In this document: positions 8,729 to 17,658 of the stretch, in pieces
Position numbering within the stretch: the first letter of the stretch is position 1
Layout: each line of letters begins with the position of its first letter
Source of the DNA: Acinetobacter sp. WC-141
Lineage (GTDB): Bacteria > Pseudomonadota > Gammaproteobacteria > Pseudomonadales > Moraxellaceae
DNA length: 64,000 nucleotides
Direction of reading: 5' to 3'
NCBI RefSeq assembly: GCF_000313935.1
Contig: NZ_AMSS01000016.1
Coordinates: 46,939-110,938 of the forward strand
Program-made: the position numbers and the translations under genes
The notes under the pieces: generated by a model
The model's database searches: none
The model's input: only the letters and a program-made list of their open reading frames with translations
Told to the model about the DNA's origin: nothing

Positions 8729-10414
8729 CTACTTTTTGTTGTATTGCTCAAAATCCACGACACCATTTTCATCGGCATATCTTAAATATTTATCATTTAA
8801 GACTTTGACGATCTCAGGATGTTCTGCGTAAAAATTATGTTGCTCATTAAAATCTGTTTTTAAATTGTAGAGTTCCCAGCCATGGCTTTTAAATTTAGAA
8901 GGTGAGTTTTCAACAAGTTTCCATTCGTCAGTTTTGGCGTAGCGGCTGCCATGTAACTCTTTAAAGTCATAATAATTAACAGGGCGAATACGGGCAGTAT
9001 TATCCTTAAAAGCAGGGATCAGACTAAAACCAGATGGTTTAATTTTGGTGCTTGAAGTTGGATAAACCTGATTATTTTGAATGCCAGCTAGCTCCATCAC
9101 AGTGGGGAATATATCTCTGACTGTCGCAAAGTTATTATTAATTCCACGTTGTTTAGAAATCTGAACAGGTGACTTAACAATAAACGGAACTCGCACACCG
9201 CCTTCTGAAGCAGCTGACTTCCAGTGGGTAAATGGTGTGCTGCTCACTTCGGCCCAGCGTGGTCCCATGTAAACATATGAGCTGGCTTTACCTATATTTT
9301 CATAGCGATTGTCGGCATCACCCATTGGGAAATTATGATCGCCACCTTCAGCGCCGTTATCTGACATAAACACTATCAAAGTGTTGTCATATAAATGATG
9401 CTTTTTAAGATATTGAATGACATCACCCACGCGGTCGTCTAACTGGGTAACCATGCCCGCATAAACTTCCATTTTACGCGCTTCATATTTGCGCTCTTGT
9501 GGGGTGAGTTCATTCCAGCTTTTGGTGCCTAAAGCTTGGTTACCACGCTCGACTGGGTATTCTGCATTTGCAGGAATTAATCCTAATTGCTTTTGTCTTT
9601 CAAAGCGTTGTTTACGAATTGCATCGTAGCCTTGATCGTATTTACCTTTGTATAAGTCTCTATAATGAGCAGGTGCTTGTAGCGGCCAGTGGGGAGCAGT
9701 ATAGGCGAGGTAGGCAAAAAATGGTTTTTGCGCTTTATTTTTGTCTAAGTACTCAAAGGCTTTTTGTGTAAAAAAGTCGGTTGAGTAGTAATTATCAGGC
9801 AAAGTGGTCTTTTGACCATTTTCCGTGTATTGGGTGTTGCGCGGATAGTTTTTAGGCTGGTCTTTAAAGTGTAGATCGAAGCCATCGAGTAGAGCAAAAG
9901 ATTGATCGAAACCACGGGCTTTAGGGTTTTGTTCGGGAGCATAGCCTAAGTGCCATTTACCGACCATGAAGGTGTAATAATCTTTAGTCTTTAAAATCTC
10001 TGCGAGTGTGTAAGCATTTTGCGTTAAATGACCTGAATAGCCATCAATTTTGAGTAGTGCACGCGGACTATCGGCGCCAACCAATTGTTCTTGCCGTTTT
10101 GAAGTTTCATACATAGCCCCTAAACCGACCAAGTGGTTATCTGCACCTGTCATAAGCTGTGCACGAGTCGGTGAACACATGGATGAAGCATGAAAATTAA
10201 AAAGCATTTTTCCTTGTTTTAACAAGCTGTCAATATGAGGGGTTTTAATTTCGCCGCCATAAGCGCTAATGTCTGAAAATCCAAGATCATCGGCCAGAAT
10301 AATCATGATATTAGGTGGTTGTTGGTTTTTTGGAGGTGCTGCTTGCGTTGTGTAAAGCAATTGACTGGCAAAAAAAAGTCCCAATGTAAGCTGGCTTACT
10401 TTTTTGAATTTCAT
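8729..10414 (-). CDS. Exported arylsulfatase (type I, Cys-type)
   Basis: Sulfatase of 561 residues that hydrolyses sulfate esters. The maturation motif CSPTR (C80-R84) is the CxPxR site converted to formylglycine; metal-binding D42 and D43 are in ILADDLGFSD. The start at 10414 (AAGGA upstream) gives a Sec signal peptide of about 25 residues ending YTTQA; a longer frame from 10453 would bury it. It is first in a sulfatase-FGE-porin operon, divergent from the aromatic acid transporter. A weak VanR-like site lies 108 bp upstream. An aryl sulfate, possibly of vanillate type, is a reasonable but unproven substrate. Confidence 0.9.
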   Translation of the reverse strand: MKFKKVSQLTLGLFFASQLLYTTQAAPPKNQQPPNIMIILADDLGFSDISAYGGEIKTPHIDSLLKQGKMLFNFHASSMCSPTRAQLMTGADNHLVGLGAMYETSKRQEQLVGADSPRALLKIDGYSGHLTQNAYTLAEILKTKDYYTFMVGKWHLGYAPEQNPKARGFDQSFALLDGFDLHFKDQPKNYPRNTQYTENGQKTTLPDNYYSTDFFTQKAFEYLDKNKAQKPFFAYLAYTAPHWPLQAPAHYRDLYKGKYDQGYDAIRKQRFERQKQLGLIPANAEYPVERGNQALGTKSWNELTPQERKYEARKMEVYAGMVTQLDDRVGDVIQYLKKHHLYDNTLIVFMSDNGAEGGDHNFPMGDADNRYENIGKASSYVYMGPRWAEVSSTPFTHWKSAASEGGVRVPFIVKSPVQISKQRGINNNFATVRDIFPTVMELAGIQNNQVYPTSSTKIKPSGFSLIPAFKDNTARIRPVNYYDFKELHGSRYAKTDEWKLVENSPSKFKSHGWELYNLKTDFNEQHNFYAEHPEIVKVLNDKYLRYADENGVVDFEQYNKK

Positions 10415-10521
10415 AACAACAATCCTTTGAAGTTTTATAAATGCATCTTGCATTTCCTAGAAATAAACTGAGCTTTCTTGGCTAAAAAATGCTCTGGAAT
10501 CGATCATAATAGATTTTTTAT

Positions 10522-10533
10522 TGTGGATCCATA
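10522..10533 (-). promoter_or_regulatory. Weak VanR-like site before the sulfatase operon
   Basis: TGTGGATCCATA keeps the GGATCC core but matches only 8 of 12 positions of the VanR operator. Leftward -35 (TTTATG) and -10 (TATTAT) candidates flank it. The 10-mer TGGAATCGAT just downstream (10495-10504) also occurs upstream of vanA (6412-6421). Confidence 0.4.
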
Positions 10534-10619
10534 AAAATATTAAAGCATTCTAATTTTATGTTTTTAATAATTTTATACTTATATAATTTATGTATTTATA
10601 GGGTTTTTAATAATCCGTT

Positions 10620-10649
10620 TATAATTTTAGTTGATTTTTTGGATCCAAA
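10620..10649 (+). promoter_or_regulatory. Promoter and VanR-like operator before the MFS-porin operon
   Basis: TATAAT at 10620-10625 is a consensus -10 box (the -35 is poor). TTTGGATCCAAA at 10638-10649 is a perfect palindrome matching 10 of 12 positions of the VanR operator and would lie at or just after the transcription start. Confidence 0.65.
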
Positions 10650-10785
10650 TATTCAGTATAGAAAAAGAGCAGGATGCTCAAAAAATAAATATTCCTCTAG
10701 GTCATTATGGATACGGATGTGCATAACCACCCAATCGCTCATATAGCAATGTCGTGTGTATGTCTTATCCAAGGGAGATACACAA

Positions 10786-12132
10786 ATGGAAAGAGACGTT
10801 CTAAGTGAGATCAATCAAAACAACATGAGCCGCTACCAATGGTTCGTCATTTTGATTTGTATCTGTCTCAATATTATTGATGGCTTTGACGTGATGGTAA
10901 TGGCATTTACCGCTCCATCCGTGTCAGCAGAATGGTCACTTTCAGGGGCACAAATTGGTTTGTTGCTTAGTTCAGGCCTTTTTGGAATGGCTGCTGGTTC
11001 CATTTTTCTCGCGCCTTTAGCCGATAAAATCGGTCGCCGTTTACTCATCTTAGTTTGTCTTGTCATTGCAGGTCTGAGCATGTTGGGTTGTGCTTTAGTG
11101 CAAAGTCACGGCATGTTGGCTGCACTTCGGTTTATTACCGGAATTGGGGTGGGCGGCATTCTTGCGAGTAGTAATGTACTGGCAAGTGAATATGCCAACG
11201 CTCGTTGGCGTAGTCTCGCAGTGAGCTTAATGTCTACAGGTTATGGAATTGGCGCGACACTTGGCGGAGTACTATCACTGGCATTGATTGAGCATTTAGG
11301 TTGGCGCTCAATCTTTTTAGCAGGTGGAGTTACTACCATTGCAATGCTGCTGATCAGTGCGTGGTTGCTACCGGAGTCTTTAGATTACTTACTCGCGAAA
11401 CGACCAAAACAGGCACTAGAACGAATTAATGCAACTGTAAATCGTATGGGGCTAAACAAATTACCAGTTATGCCACGTTATGAAAAAATCAGTACGCAAA
11501 ATGGCAGTGAACTGGGCAAATTATTTGCTGGACAACTTGGATTTCAAACACTTTGTTTGTGGTTTGCCTTCTTTTTAGTGATGTTTGGCTTTTACTTCGT
11601 CATGAGCTGGACACCAAAAATTCTTATTTCAATGGGGATGTCGCCACACCAAGGCGTAGGTACCGGTATTTTAATTAGTATTGGCGGTATTTTCGGGGCA
11701 GCCATTATTGGTTTATTGGCATCACGCATGAAAATCTTCTATGCCTTAAGTTTATTTTTAGGGCTAACGTCTGCATGTGTTTTCCTATTTGTTGCAGTCT
11801 CATCTCAAGTCAGCATCGCACTCATGGTGGGTTTATTACTCGGCACTCTCATTAATGGCTGTGTAGCAGGCTTATATTCTATTTCTCCAACAATTTATGA
11901 TGCCGAAATCCGTAGTCGCGGCGTGGGCTATGCAATTGGTTTTGGTCGTATTGGGGCAATTTTATCACCAACGGTCGCAGGCATTTTTCTGGATAAAGGG
12001 ATAGCACCCGCAACGCTATATGCCTATTACGGTGTGGTCTTTATTTTGGCTATTTTCCTGATTTTGAGTTTGGGTAGCGCTTTTTACCGAAGTAAGAAAG
12101 AGCAAAACTTCTCACTTAAAACAGCACCTTAA
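10786..12132 (+). CDS. vanK: MFS aromatic acid transporter, probably vanillate permease
   Basis: AAHS-family major facilitator of 448 residues with IIDGFDVMVMAFTAP in helix 1 and LADKIGRR in the 2-3 loop. A GTG at 10756 is in frame, but ATG 10786 has AAGGGAG eight bases upstream and is chosen. It is followed 31 bp later by an OprD porin, the vanK-vanP order described for Acinetobacter, and a VanR-like palindrome precedes it. Substrate vanillate or protocatechuate is inferred from that context. Confidence 0.82.
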   Translation: MERDVLSEINQNNMSRYQWFVILICICLNIIDGFDVMVMAFTAPSVSAEWSLSGAQIGLLLSSGLFGMAAGSIFLAPLADKIGRRLLILVCLVIAGLSMLGCALVQSHGMLAALRFITGIGVGGILASSNVLASEYANARWRSLAVSLMSTGYGIGATLGGVLSLALIEHLGWRSIFLAGGVTTIAMLLISAWLLPESLDYLLAKRPKQALERINATVNRMGLNKLPVMPRYEKISTQNGSELGKLFAGQLGFQTLCLWFAFFLVMFGFYFVMSWTPKILISMGMSPHQGVGTGILISIGGIFGAAIIGLLASRMKIFYALSLFLGLTSACVFLFVAVSSQVSIALMVGLLLGTLINGCVAGLYSISPTIYDAEIRSRGVGYAIGFGRIGAILSPTVAGIFLDKGIAPATLYAYYGVVFILAIFLILSLGSAFYRSKKEQNFSLKTAP

Positions 12133-12163
12133 TCCATTAAAAATTAAATAGTTGAGATAAAAA

Positions 12164-13444
12164 ATGAAAAAGACACCATTGTGGGTGGGGGTATGCTTGT
12201 GCCCATTATTTAGTCAAGTTGTGCATGCCGAGTTTATCGAAGACAGTAAAGCTGAGCTGACACTACGTAATTTTTACTTCGACCGAGACTACAAAAAAGA
12301 CCCATATCCCTATACAGCAGCCAGAGATTGGGCGCAGGGTTTAATTTTTAAAGGACAGTCTGGTTATACCGAAGGTACGGTTGGGTTTGGTGTCGATGTA
12401 CTGGCAATGGCAGGTTTTAACCTGATGGGAAATCGGGCTGATGAGTATGCACGTAGTGGCTTACTTCCAGTGAATACCGATAACTCACGTGATGATTATT
12501 ATGGGAAAATCGGCATTACAGGCAAGGCTAAATTTAGAAAAAATGAGCTTTTTGTGGGGGATTTAGTTCCGCAATTACCAACCATTTTTTCATCGCCAGC
12601 GCGTTTGTTCCCACAGACTTACCGTGGTATCCGTTTTGTTTCAAATGAAATTCCAAATCTTCAACTCGAAGGATTTTATGTCGACGAAGTACGTCAACGT
12701 GATTCGATTCGTTATACCGATGTTGGAACGGACAATATCAACCATCGTTTTGACAAAGCGGCAACTACAGATTCTTTTTATACCTTAGGTGGAAGCTATC
12801 AGTTAAAAGACTACCGTTTGCGTGCTTACCATGCCGAACTCAAAGACATTTACCAGCAACAATTTTTAGGCTTTAACGGAAAACAACCTTTAAATGATCA
12901 ACTTAATTTTTTAAGTGACGTGCGTTTTTTTAATAGTGAAGAAACGGGAAGCAAAAAAATAGGAGAAGTCGATAACCGTCATTTGAGCGGCCTATTTGGT
13001 TTGAACTATCAAAACCATACGGTTTCTTTGGGCTACATGCAGTCGTTTGGCTCGACTGGTCTGCCATTTTTGTCGGGAACTGAAAGTCCAGTCGTGCTTG
13101 ATTTTATGAGTTCGGACTACTCAAATAAAGACGAAAAAGTCTATTCGATTCGTTATGAATATGACTTTAAAAATGCGCGGGTAGGTGATGTTTCATTAAA
13201 CGGACTGCGTTTTATGACTCGCTACGCAAAAGGCGAAGACATTGATTTACTGCAATATGGCGATCAGCGTTTTAAAGAAGAGTCGATGGAATTTGATTTA
13301 GGCTATAAAATTCCTGAAGGTAAGCTAAAAGGTTTGGGAATGCGAGCTCGTTTTTCTCACTATCGCAACGACATGCCAAGTAATATGACATTTCATTCGA
13401 CCAATGAAACGCGGTTAAATGTCGATTACACCTTTAAATTTTAA
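12164..13444 (+). CDS. vanP: OprD-family outer membrane porin
   Basis: Porin of 426 residues with a signal peptide (cleavage near VVHA-EF) and the OprD-type opening LRNFYFDRDY followed by ARDWAQGLIF. It ends in YTFKF, a classical C-terminal outer membrane insertion signal. It shares an operon with the transporter and is presumably the route for vanillate-type acids across the outer membrane. A strong hairpin ends the operon 29 bp after the stop. Confidence 0.82.
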   Translation: MKKTPLWVGVCLCPLFSQVVHAEFIEDSKAELTLRNFYFDRDYKKDPYPYTAARDWAQGLIFKGQSGYTEGTVGFGVDVLAMAGFNLMGNRADEYARSGLLPVNTDNSRDDYYGKIGITGKAKFRKNELFVGDLVPQLPTIFSSPARLFPQTYRGIRFVSNEIPNLQLEGFYVDEVRQRDSIRYTDVGTDNINHRFDKAATTDSFYTLGGSYQLKDYRLRAYHAELKDIYQQQFLGFNGKQPLNDQLNFLSDVRFFNSEETGSKKIGEVDNRHLSGLFGLNYQNHTVSLGYMQSFGSTGLPFLSGTESPVVLDFMSSDYSNKDEKVYSIRYEYDFKNARVGDVSLNGLRFMTRYAKGEDIDLLQYGDQRFKEESMEFDLGYKIPEGKLKGLGMRARFSHYRNDMPSNMTFHSTNETRLNVDYTFKF

Positions 13445-13472
13445 TGCTCAATATTTAAGTAAATTAAAGATA

Positions 13473-13505
13473 AGTTAAAACATTGTGAGCAGCAATGTTT
13501 TAACT
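13473..13505 (+). terminator. Terminator after the porin gene
   Basis: Perfect 13-bp arms (13473-13485 and 13493-13505) with a 7-base loop TGAGCAG and a short T-rich tail. Confidence 0.75.
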
Positions 13506-13509
13506 TTAG

Positions 13510-13692
13510 TTATCAACTGCACAAAATCCCTCTATAATACCGCCAATCTTATTAAAGCCACTTGGGTCTCTCATTAAACACATGGCTTTAATCTCTCATT
13601 TTTTTAAGTCAATTTCTTCGCTGTGATTCGGCTTATTTTTCAATATTTAGATTTTATGTGTCTGTGCTGACACATAAAAATATTTAGGTGCC
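13510..13692 (+). promoter_or_regulatory. Promoter and structured leader of the OsmC-YcaO gene
   Basis: TATAAT at 13533-13538 with TTATCA 17 bp upstream forms a promoter. The leader then holds ATTAAAGCCA/TGGCTTTAAT (13551-13560, 13583-13592) followed by a T-run at 13599-13606, which looks like an early terminator. A second stem, TTTTATGTGTC / GACACATAAAA (13652-13662, 13669-13679), ends 16 bases before the start codon. Confidence 0.6.
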
Positions 13693-13695
13693 AGC

Positions 13696-15894
13696 ATGGA
13701 AATCAAGGTTAATTATCTCGACAATCTTCGACAGGAAGCTAAGTTCGATGACTTTACGGTAATTGCCGATCAACCAATTCGCTACAAGGGTGACGGTTCG
13801 GCACCGGGCCCATTTGACTATTTTTTAGCATCGTCAGCATTGTGTGCAGCGTACTTTGTAAAAGTGTATTGTGCAGCTAGAGATATCCCAACCGATAATA
13901 TTCGTTTATCGCAAAATAATATTGTTGATCCTGAAAACCGCTACAAACAAACCTTTAAAATTCAAATTGAATTACCAGCCGATATTTCAGAGAAAGATCG
14001 CCAAGGGATTTTACGTTCGATTGACCGTTGTACCGTTAAAAAAGTGATTCAAACTGGTCCCGAATTTATTATTGAAGAAGTTGAAAGCATCGATGCAGAT
14101 GCACAAGCATTGTTATTGCCAAGCTTAACTTCAGAAAGCCATACTTTTATTCAAGGTAAAGACCTACCGTTAGAAGAAACGATTGCCAATATGTCAGCTA
14201 TTTTGGCAAATTTGGGCATGAAGATTGAAATTGCATCTTGGCGTAACATCGTGCCAAATGTATGGTCATTACACATTCGTGATGCACAGTCTCCAATGTG
14301 TTTTACCAATGGTAAAGGTGCAACTAAAGAAAGCGCTTTAGCATCTGCATTAGGCGAGTTTATTGAGCGTTTAAACTGTAACTTCTTCTATAACGACCAA
14401 TTCTGGGGTGAAGAAATTGCCAATGCTGAATTTGTGCATTATCCAGATGAAAAATGGTTTAAACCGGGTCCAAATGGTGAATTACCTAAAGAAATCTTAG
14501 ATGAATATTGTCTTGAGATTTACAACCCAGATGATGAGTTACTTGGCACACATTTATATGACACCAACTCAGGTAACGTAGAGCGCGGCATTTGCTCGTT
14601 ACCTTTTGTACGCCAGTCTGACGGTGAAGTTGTATATTTCCCATCAAATTTAATTGAAAACTTGTACTTAAGTAATGGTATGAGTGCAGGCAACACTTTG
14701 GCAGAAGCCCAAGTTCAATGTTTGTCAGAAATTTTTGAACGTGCTGTAAAACGTGAAATTTTAGAAGGTGAAATTGCACTTCCAGATGTTCCAGAAGACG
14801 TATTAGCAAAATACCCAAGTATTGTTGCTGGTATTAAAGGCTTAGAAGAGCAAGGTTTCCCTGTATTAGTTAAAGATGCATCATTAGGTGGTCAGTTCCC
14901 TGTAATGTGTGTAACTTTAATGAACCCGCGCACGGGTGGTGTGTTTGCGTCTTTCGGTGCGCATCCAAGTTTTGAAGTTGCGTTAGAACGTAGTCTGACT
15001 GAATTACTTCAAGGCCGTAGTTTTGAAGGCTTAAATGATTTACCTCAACCGACTTTCCAAAGTAATGCGGTTACTGAGCCGAACAACTTTGTTGAGCACT
15101 TTATTGACTCAAGCGGTCTGGTATCTTGGCGTTTCTTTAGCTCTAAATCTGACTATGACTTTGTTGAATGGGATTTCTCTGGCGAAGGCGAAGAGTCGAA
15201 CGCAGAAGAAGCTGCAACATTGTTCGGCATTCTCGAAGAGATGGGCAAAGAAGTGTATATGGCAGTCTATGAGCACTTAGGTGCGACCGCTTGCCGTATT
15301 TTAGTACCGGATTACTCAGAAATTTATCTGGTTGAAGATTTGATTTGGGATAATACCAATAAAGCACTTTCATTCCGTGAAGATATTTTAAATCTGCATC
15401 GTTTGGATGATGAACAGCTTGAAGCATTGGTTGAGCGTTTAGAAGAATGCGAGCTAGACGACTACACTGAAATCACCACACTCATTGGCATCGAGTTTGA
15501 TGACAATACAGTTTGGGGACAGCTCACCATCTTAGAGCTGAAATTGCTGATTTATGTTGCTTTACAACAGTTTGAAGAAGCAAAAGAACTCGTCGAAACT
15601 TACTTGCAATATAACACCAACACCGTTGAGCGTGGCTTGTTCTACCAGTGCATGAACGTGGTGCTTGAAGTGATGTTAGATGAAGAACTCGAGCTTGAAG
15701 ACTACTTGACTAATTTCCGCCGTATGTTTGGTGACACGCGAATGGATGCGGTACTAGGTTCTGTAGAGGGTAGTGTTCGTTTCTATGGTTTAACACCAAC
15801 AAGCATGAAACTAGAAGGACTTGATCGTCATTTACGTCTGATCGAGAGCTATAAAAAATTACATGCAGCACGCGCGAAAGCCGTAGCGATGTAA
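13696..15894 (+). CDS. OsmC-YcaO fusion protein
   Basis: Protein of 732 residues. Residues about 1-135 are OsmC/Ohr-like, with Cys in SALCAAYFVKVYC and IDRCTVKKVI near the positions of the peroxidatic pair. About residues 150-560 are a YcaO domain (TNGKGATKESALASALGEFIERL and NGMSAGNTLAEAQVQCLSEIFERAV are typical), and the rest is a helical tail rich in Glu and Leu. YcaO enzymes activate amide backbones with ATP, and E. coli YcaO affects beta-methylthiolation of ribosomal S12; the role of the fused form is unknown. Single-gene transcription unit with its own leader and terminator. Confidence 0.88.
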   Translation: MEIKVNYLDNLRQEAKFDDFTVIADQPIRYKGDGSAPGPFDYFLASSALCAAYFVKVYCAARDIPTDNIRLSQNNIVDPENRYKQTFKIQIELPADISEKDRQGILRSIDRCTVKKVIQTGPEFIIEEVESIDADAQALLLPSLTSESHTFIQGKDLPLEETIANMSAILANLGMKIEIASWRNIVPNVWSLHIRDAQSPMCFTNGKGATKESALASALGEFIERLNCNFFYNDQFWGEEIANAEFVHYPDEKWFKPGPNGELPKEILDEYCLEIYNPDDELLGTHLYDTNSGNVERGICSLPFVRQSDGEVVYFPSNLIENLYLSNGMSAGNTLAEAQVQCLSEIFERAVKREILEGEIALPDVPEDVLAKYPSIVAGIKGLEEQGFPVLVKDASLGGQFPVMCVTLMNPRTGGVFASFGAHPSFEVALERSLTELLQGRSFEGLNDLPQPTFQSNAVTEPNNFVEHFIDSSGLVSWRFFSSKSDYDFVEWDFSGEGEESNAEEAATLFGILEEMGKEVYMAVYEHLGATACRILVPDYSEIYLVEDLIWDNTNKALSFREDILNLHRLDDEQLEALVERLEECELDDYTEITTLIGIEFDDNTVWGQLTILELKLLIYVALQQFEEAKELVETYLQYNTNTVERGLFYQCMNVVLEVMLDEELELEDYLTNFRRMFGDTRMDAVLGSVEGSVRFYGLTPTSMKLEGLDRHLRLIESYKKLHAARAKAVAM

Positions 15895-15910
15895 TTTAAA
15901 AAGCGAAATA

Positions 15911-15942
15911 AAAAAAGCCTATTTTAAAAATAGGCTTTTTTT
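15911..15942. terminator. Bidirectional terminator
   Basis: Perfect 15-bp arms (15911-15925, 15928-15942) with A-run and T-run ends, between convergent genes. Confidence 0.92.
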
Positions 15943-15959
15943 ATAAACAACTCGCTAGT

Positions 15960-17630
15960 TTAAGCAGATGCTTTTGTGATCTCTACGGTTTCTGCCGCTG
16001 CTCTATGATCTTGCTGCTCATCCAAAGTGTGTTTAGCCGGAATATAAGACATTGCACGTTCTGCTAAAGCTGTAATGGTTAAACTTGGGTTAACGCCTAA
16101 ATTGGCACCTAGCATTGAACCATCTACAACATATAAGTTTTTATAGTTAAAAACGTGATTTTTTCCATCGACTACACCTTGTTCTGGGCTCGACGCAATG
16201 GCACAGCCACCCATACAGTGCGCTGTAAAAGGTACATTAAACAAAATTTCGGTAATGGTTGTTATGGGATGTCCATTAAACATTTTGGCAACTTTTTCGG
16301 TAAAGACATTGGCTTGTGGAATATAAACAGGTAGCTTTTTGCCTTCGCTAGATAATACTTTGCCAAAAGGCCAAAACCAGTTGCGTTTCAGGCGCATGTT
16401 AATTGAGGCATCAGCCGTTTGCATCACCAGAAAAATCAAGGTTTGTCGTGCAAAACCAACAGGATTACTCATGCGTAGAAATATGAGTGGGTGGCTAATG
16501 AGTACCCATAACCAATAAAAAATACGGGTCCAACCTGGTTTGCCTTTTGCCATGTAGGTACACATCAGTCCCATGGCATCTGAACCACTTTGATAGCGAG
16601 TTGCCTCAATATGAGTGTCATGATCAATATAGATACTTGAACCGATGGCAACACCCTTACTCATATCGACATCTTTATCAAAGAAACGAACGCCCAAAAT
16701 AGACTCTGCATTGGTACGAACCCGATTACCCAAGTCATCGGAAATATTTGGTAGAGAACCAGACTGTTTTAAGCGGAACAACATCTCTTGGGTGCCCAAA
16801 GAAGATGCCGAGAAAATGACGTTTCGAACACGCCAAGTACGACGTTGTTTGTTAAACCATGAGCTTGAGCATTCAGTCGTAACTTCATAGCCATCGCTAC
16901 CATCGACTTTACCATTGAGGGGCTTAACATCAACAACTTTAGTTTCTTCGTAAACCTTGGCACCATTTTTTTCGGCAAAGTACAAATAGTTTTTATCTAA
17001 GGTATTTTTTGCATTGTGTTTGCAACCAGTCATACAACCGCCACAAGCGGTACATGTTCCTCGGTCTGGACCTTCGCCATTAAAATATGGGTCAGGATAG
17101 GTCTTGCCACCTTGTTCACCTTCGGGCGGAAAGAACGTCGCAACACGTGTCGGTTTAAATGTGTGTCCAACACCAACTGCATCGCCCATTTTTTTTAGCA
17201 TATGGTCGGCAGGACCAAAGATTTTATTATCCGTCACCCCAAGCATACGTTCTGCTTCAGCATAGTGCTGTGGCATCTCATTTTTCCAGTCAGCCGCGTC
17301 TGCCCATGTACCTTCATCCCAGATATGTTCAGGTGGAACGAGTAAAGTGTTTGCATAAGTAATAGAGCCACCGCCTACGGCATTCCCACAAATAATGGTG
17401 ACATGGCGAAAAAAACGCATGTTGAAATAGCCAAAAAGCTTCATGCCCGGACGCCAAATCCAGCGGCGGGAGTTCCAGTTATTTTTCGCAAAATCTTCGG
17501 CTTTCCAGCGACGCCCCATTTCCATTACGGCTACAGAATAGCCCTTTTCAGTTAGACGGCAGGCAGAAACACTACCACCAAAGCCTGAACCAATAATGAG
17601 GTAATCATAGTCATAATTGTTTGTTGCCAT
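15960..17630 (-). CDS. GMC-type oxidoreductase (cholesterol oxidase-like)
   Basis: FAD-dependent oxidoreductase of 556 residues. N-terminal dinucleotide motif DYLIIGSGFGGS; near residue 197 the cluster CTACGGCMTGC is a CxxCxxCxxxC arrangement that recurs in this GMC subgroup and may hold a metal or iron-sulfur centre. C-terminal part has GGCAIASSPEQG and NPSLTITALAERA, typical of the family. AGGAG precedes the ATG. Last gene of a leftward set (monooxygenase, SDR, hydrolase, this gene), so it probably oxidises an alcohol or sterol-like intermediate there. Substrate unknown. Confidence 0.85.
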   Translation of the reverse strand: MATNNYDYDYLIIGSGFGGSVSACRLTEKGYSVAVMEMGRRWKAEDFAKNNWNSRRWIWRPGMKLFGYFNMRFFRHVTIICGNAVGGGSITYANTLLVPPEHIWDEGTWADAADWKNEMPQHYAEAERMLGVTDNKIFGPADHMLKKMGDAVGVGHTFKPTRVATFFPPEGEQGGKTYPDPYFNGEGPDRGTCTACGGCMTGCKHNAKNTLDKNYLYFAEKNGAKVYEETKVVDVKPLNGKVDGSDGYEVTTECSSSWFNKQRRTWRVRNVIFSASSLGTQEMLFRLKQSGSLPNISDDLGNRVRTNAESILGVRFFDKDVDMSKGVAIGSSIYIDHDTHIEATRYQSGSDAMGLMCTYMAKGKPGWTRIFYWLWVLISHPLIFLRMSNPVGFARQTLIFLVMQTADASINMRLKRNWFWPFGKVLSSEGKKLPVYIPQANVFTEKVAKMFNGHPITTITEILFNVPFTAHCMGGCAIASSPEQGVVDGKNHVFNYKNLYVVDGSMLGANLGVNPSLTITALAERAMSYIPAKHTLDEQQDHRAAAETVEITKASA

Positions 17631-17658
17631 GCCGAGGGCTCCTGTCTAGTGATATTTT

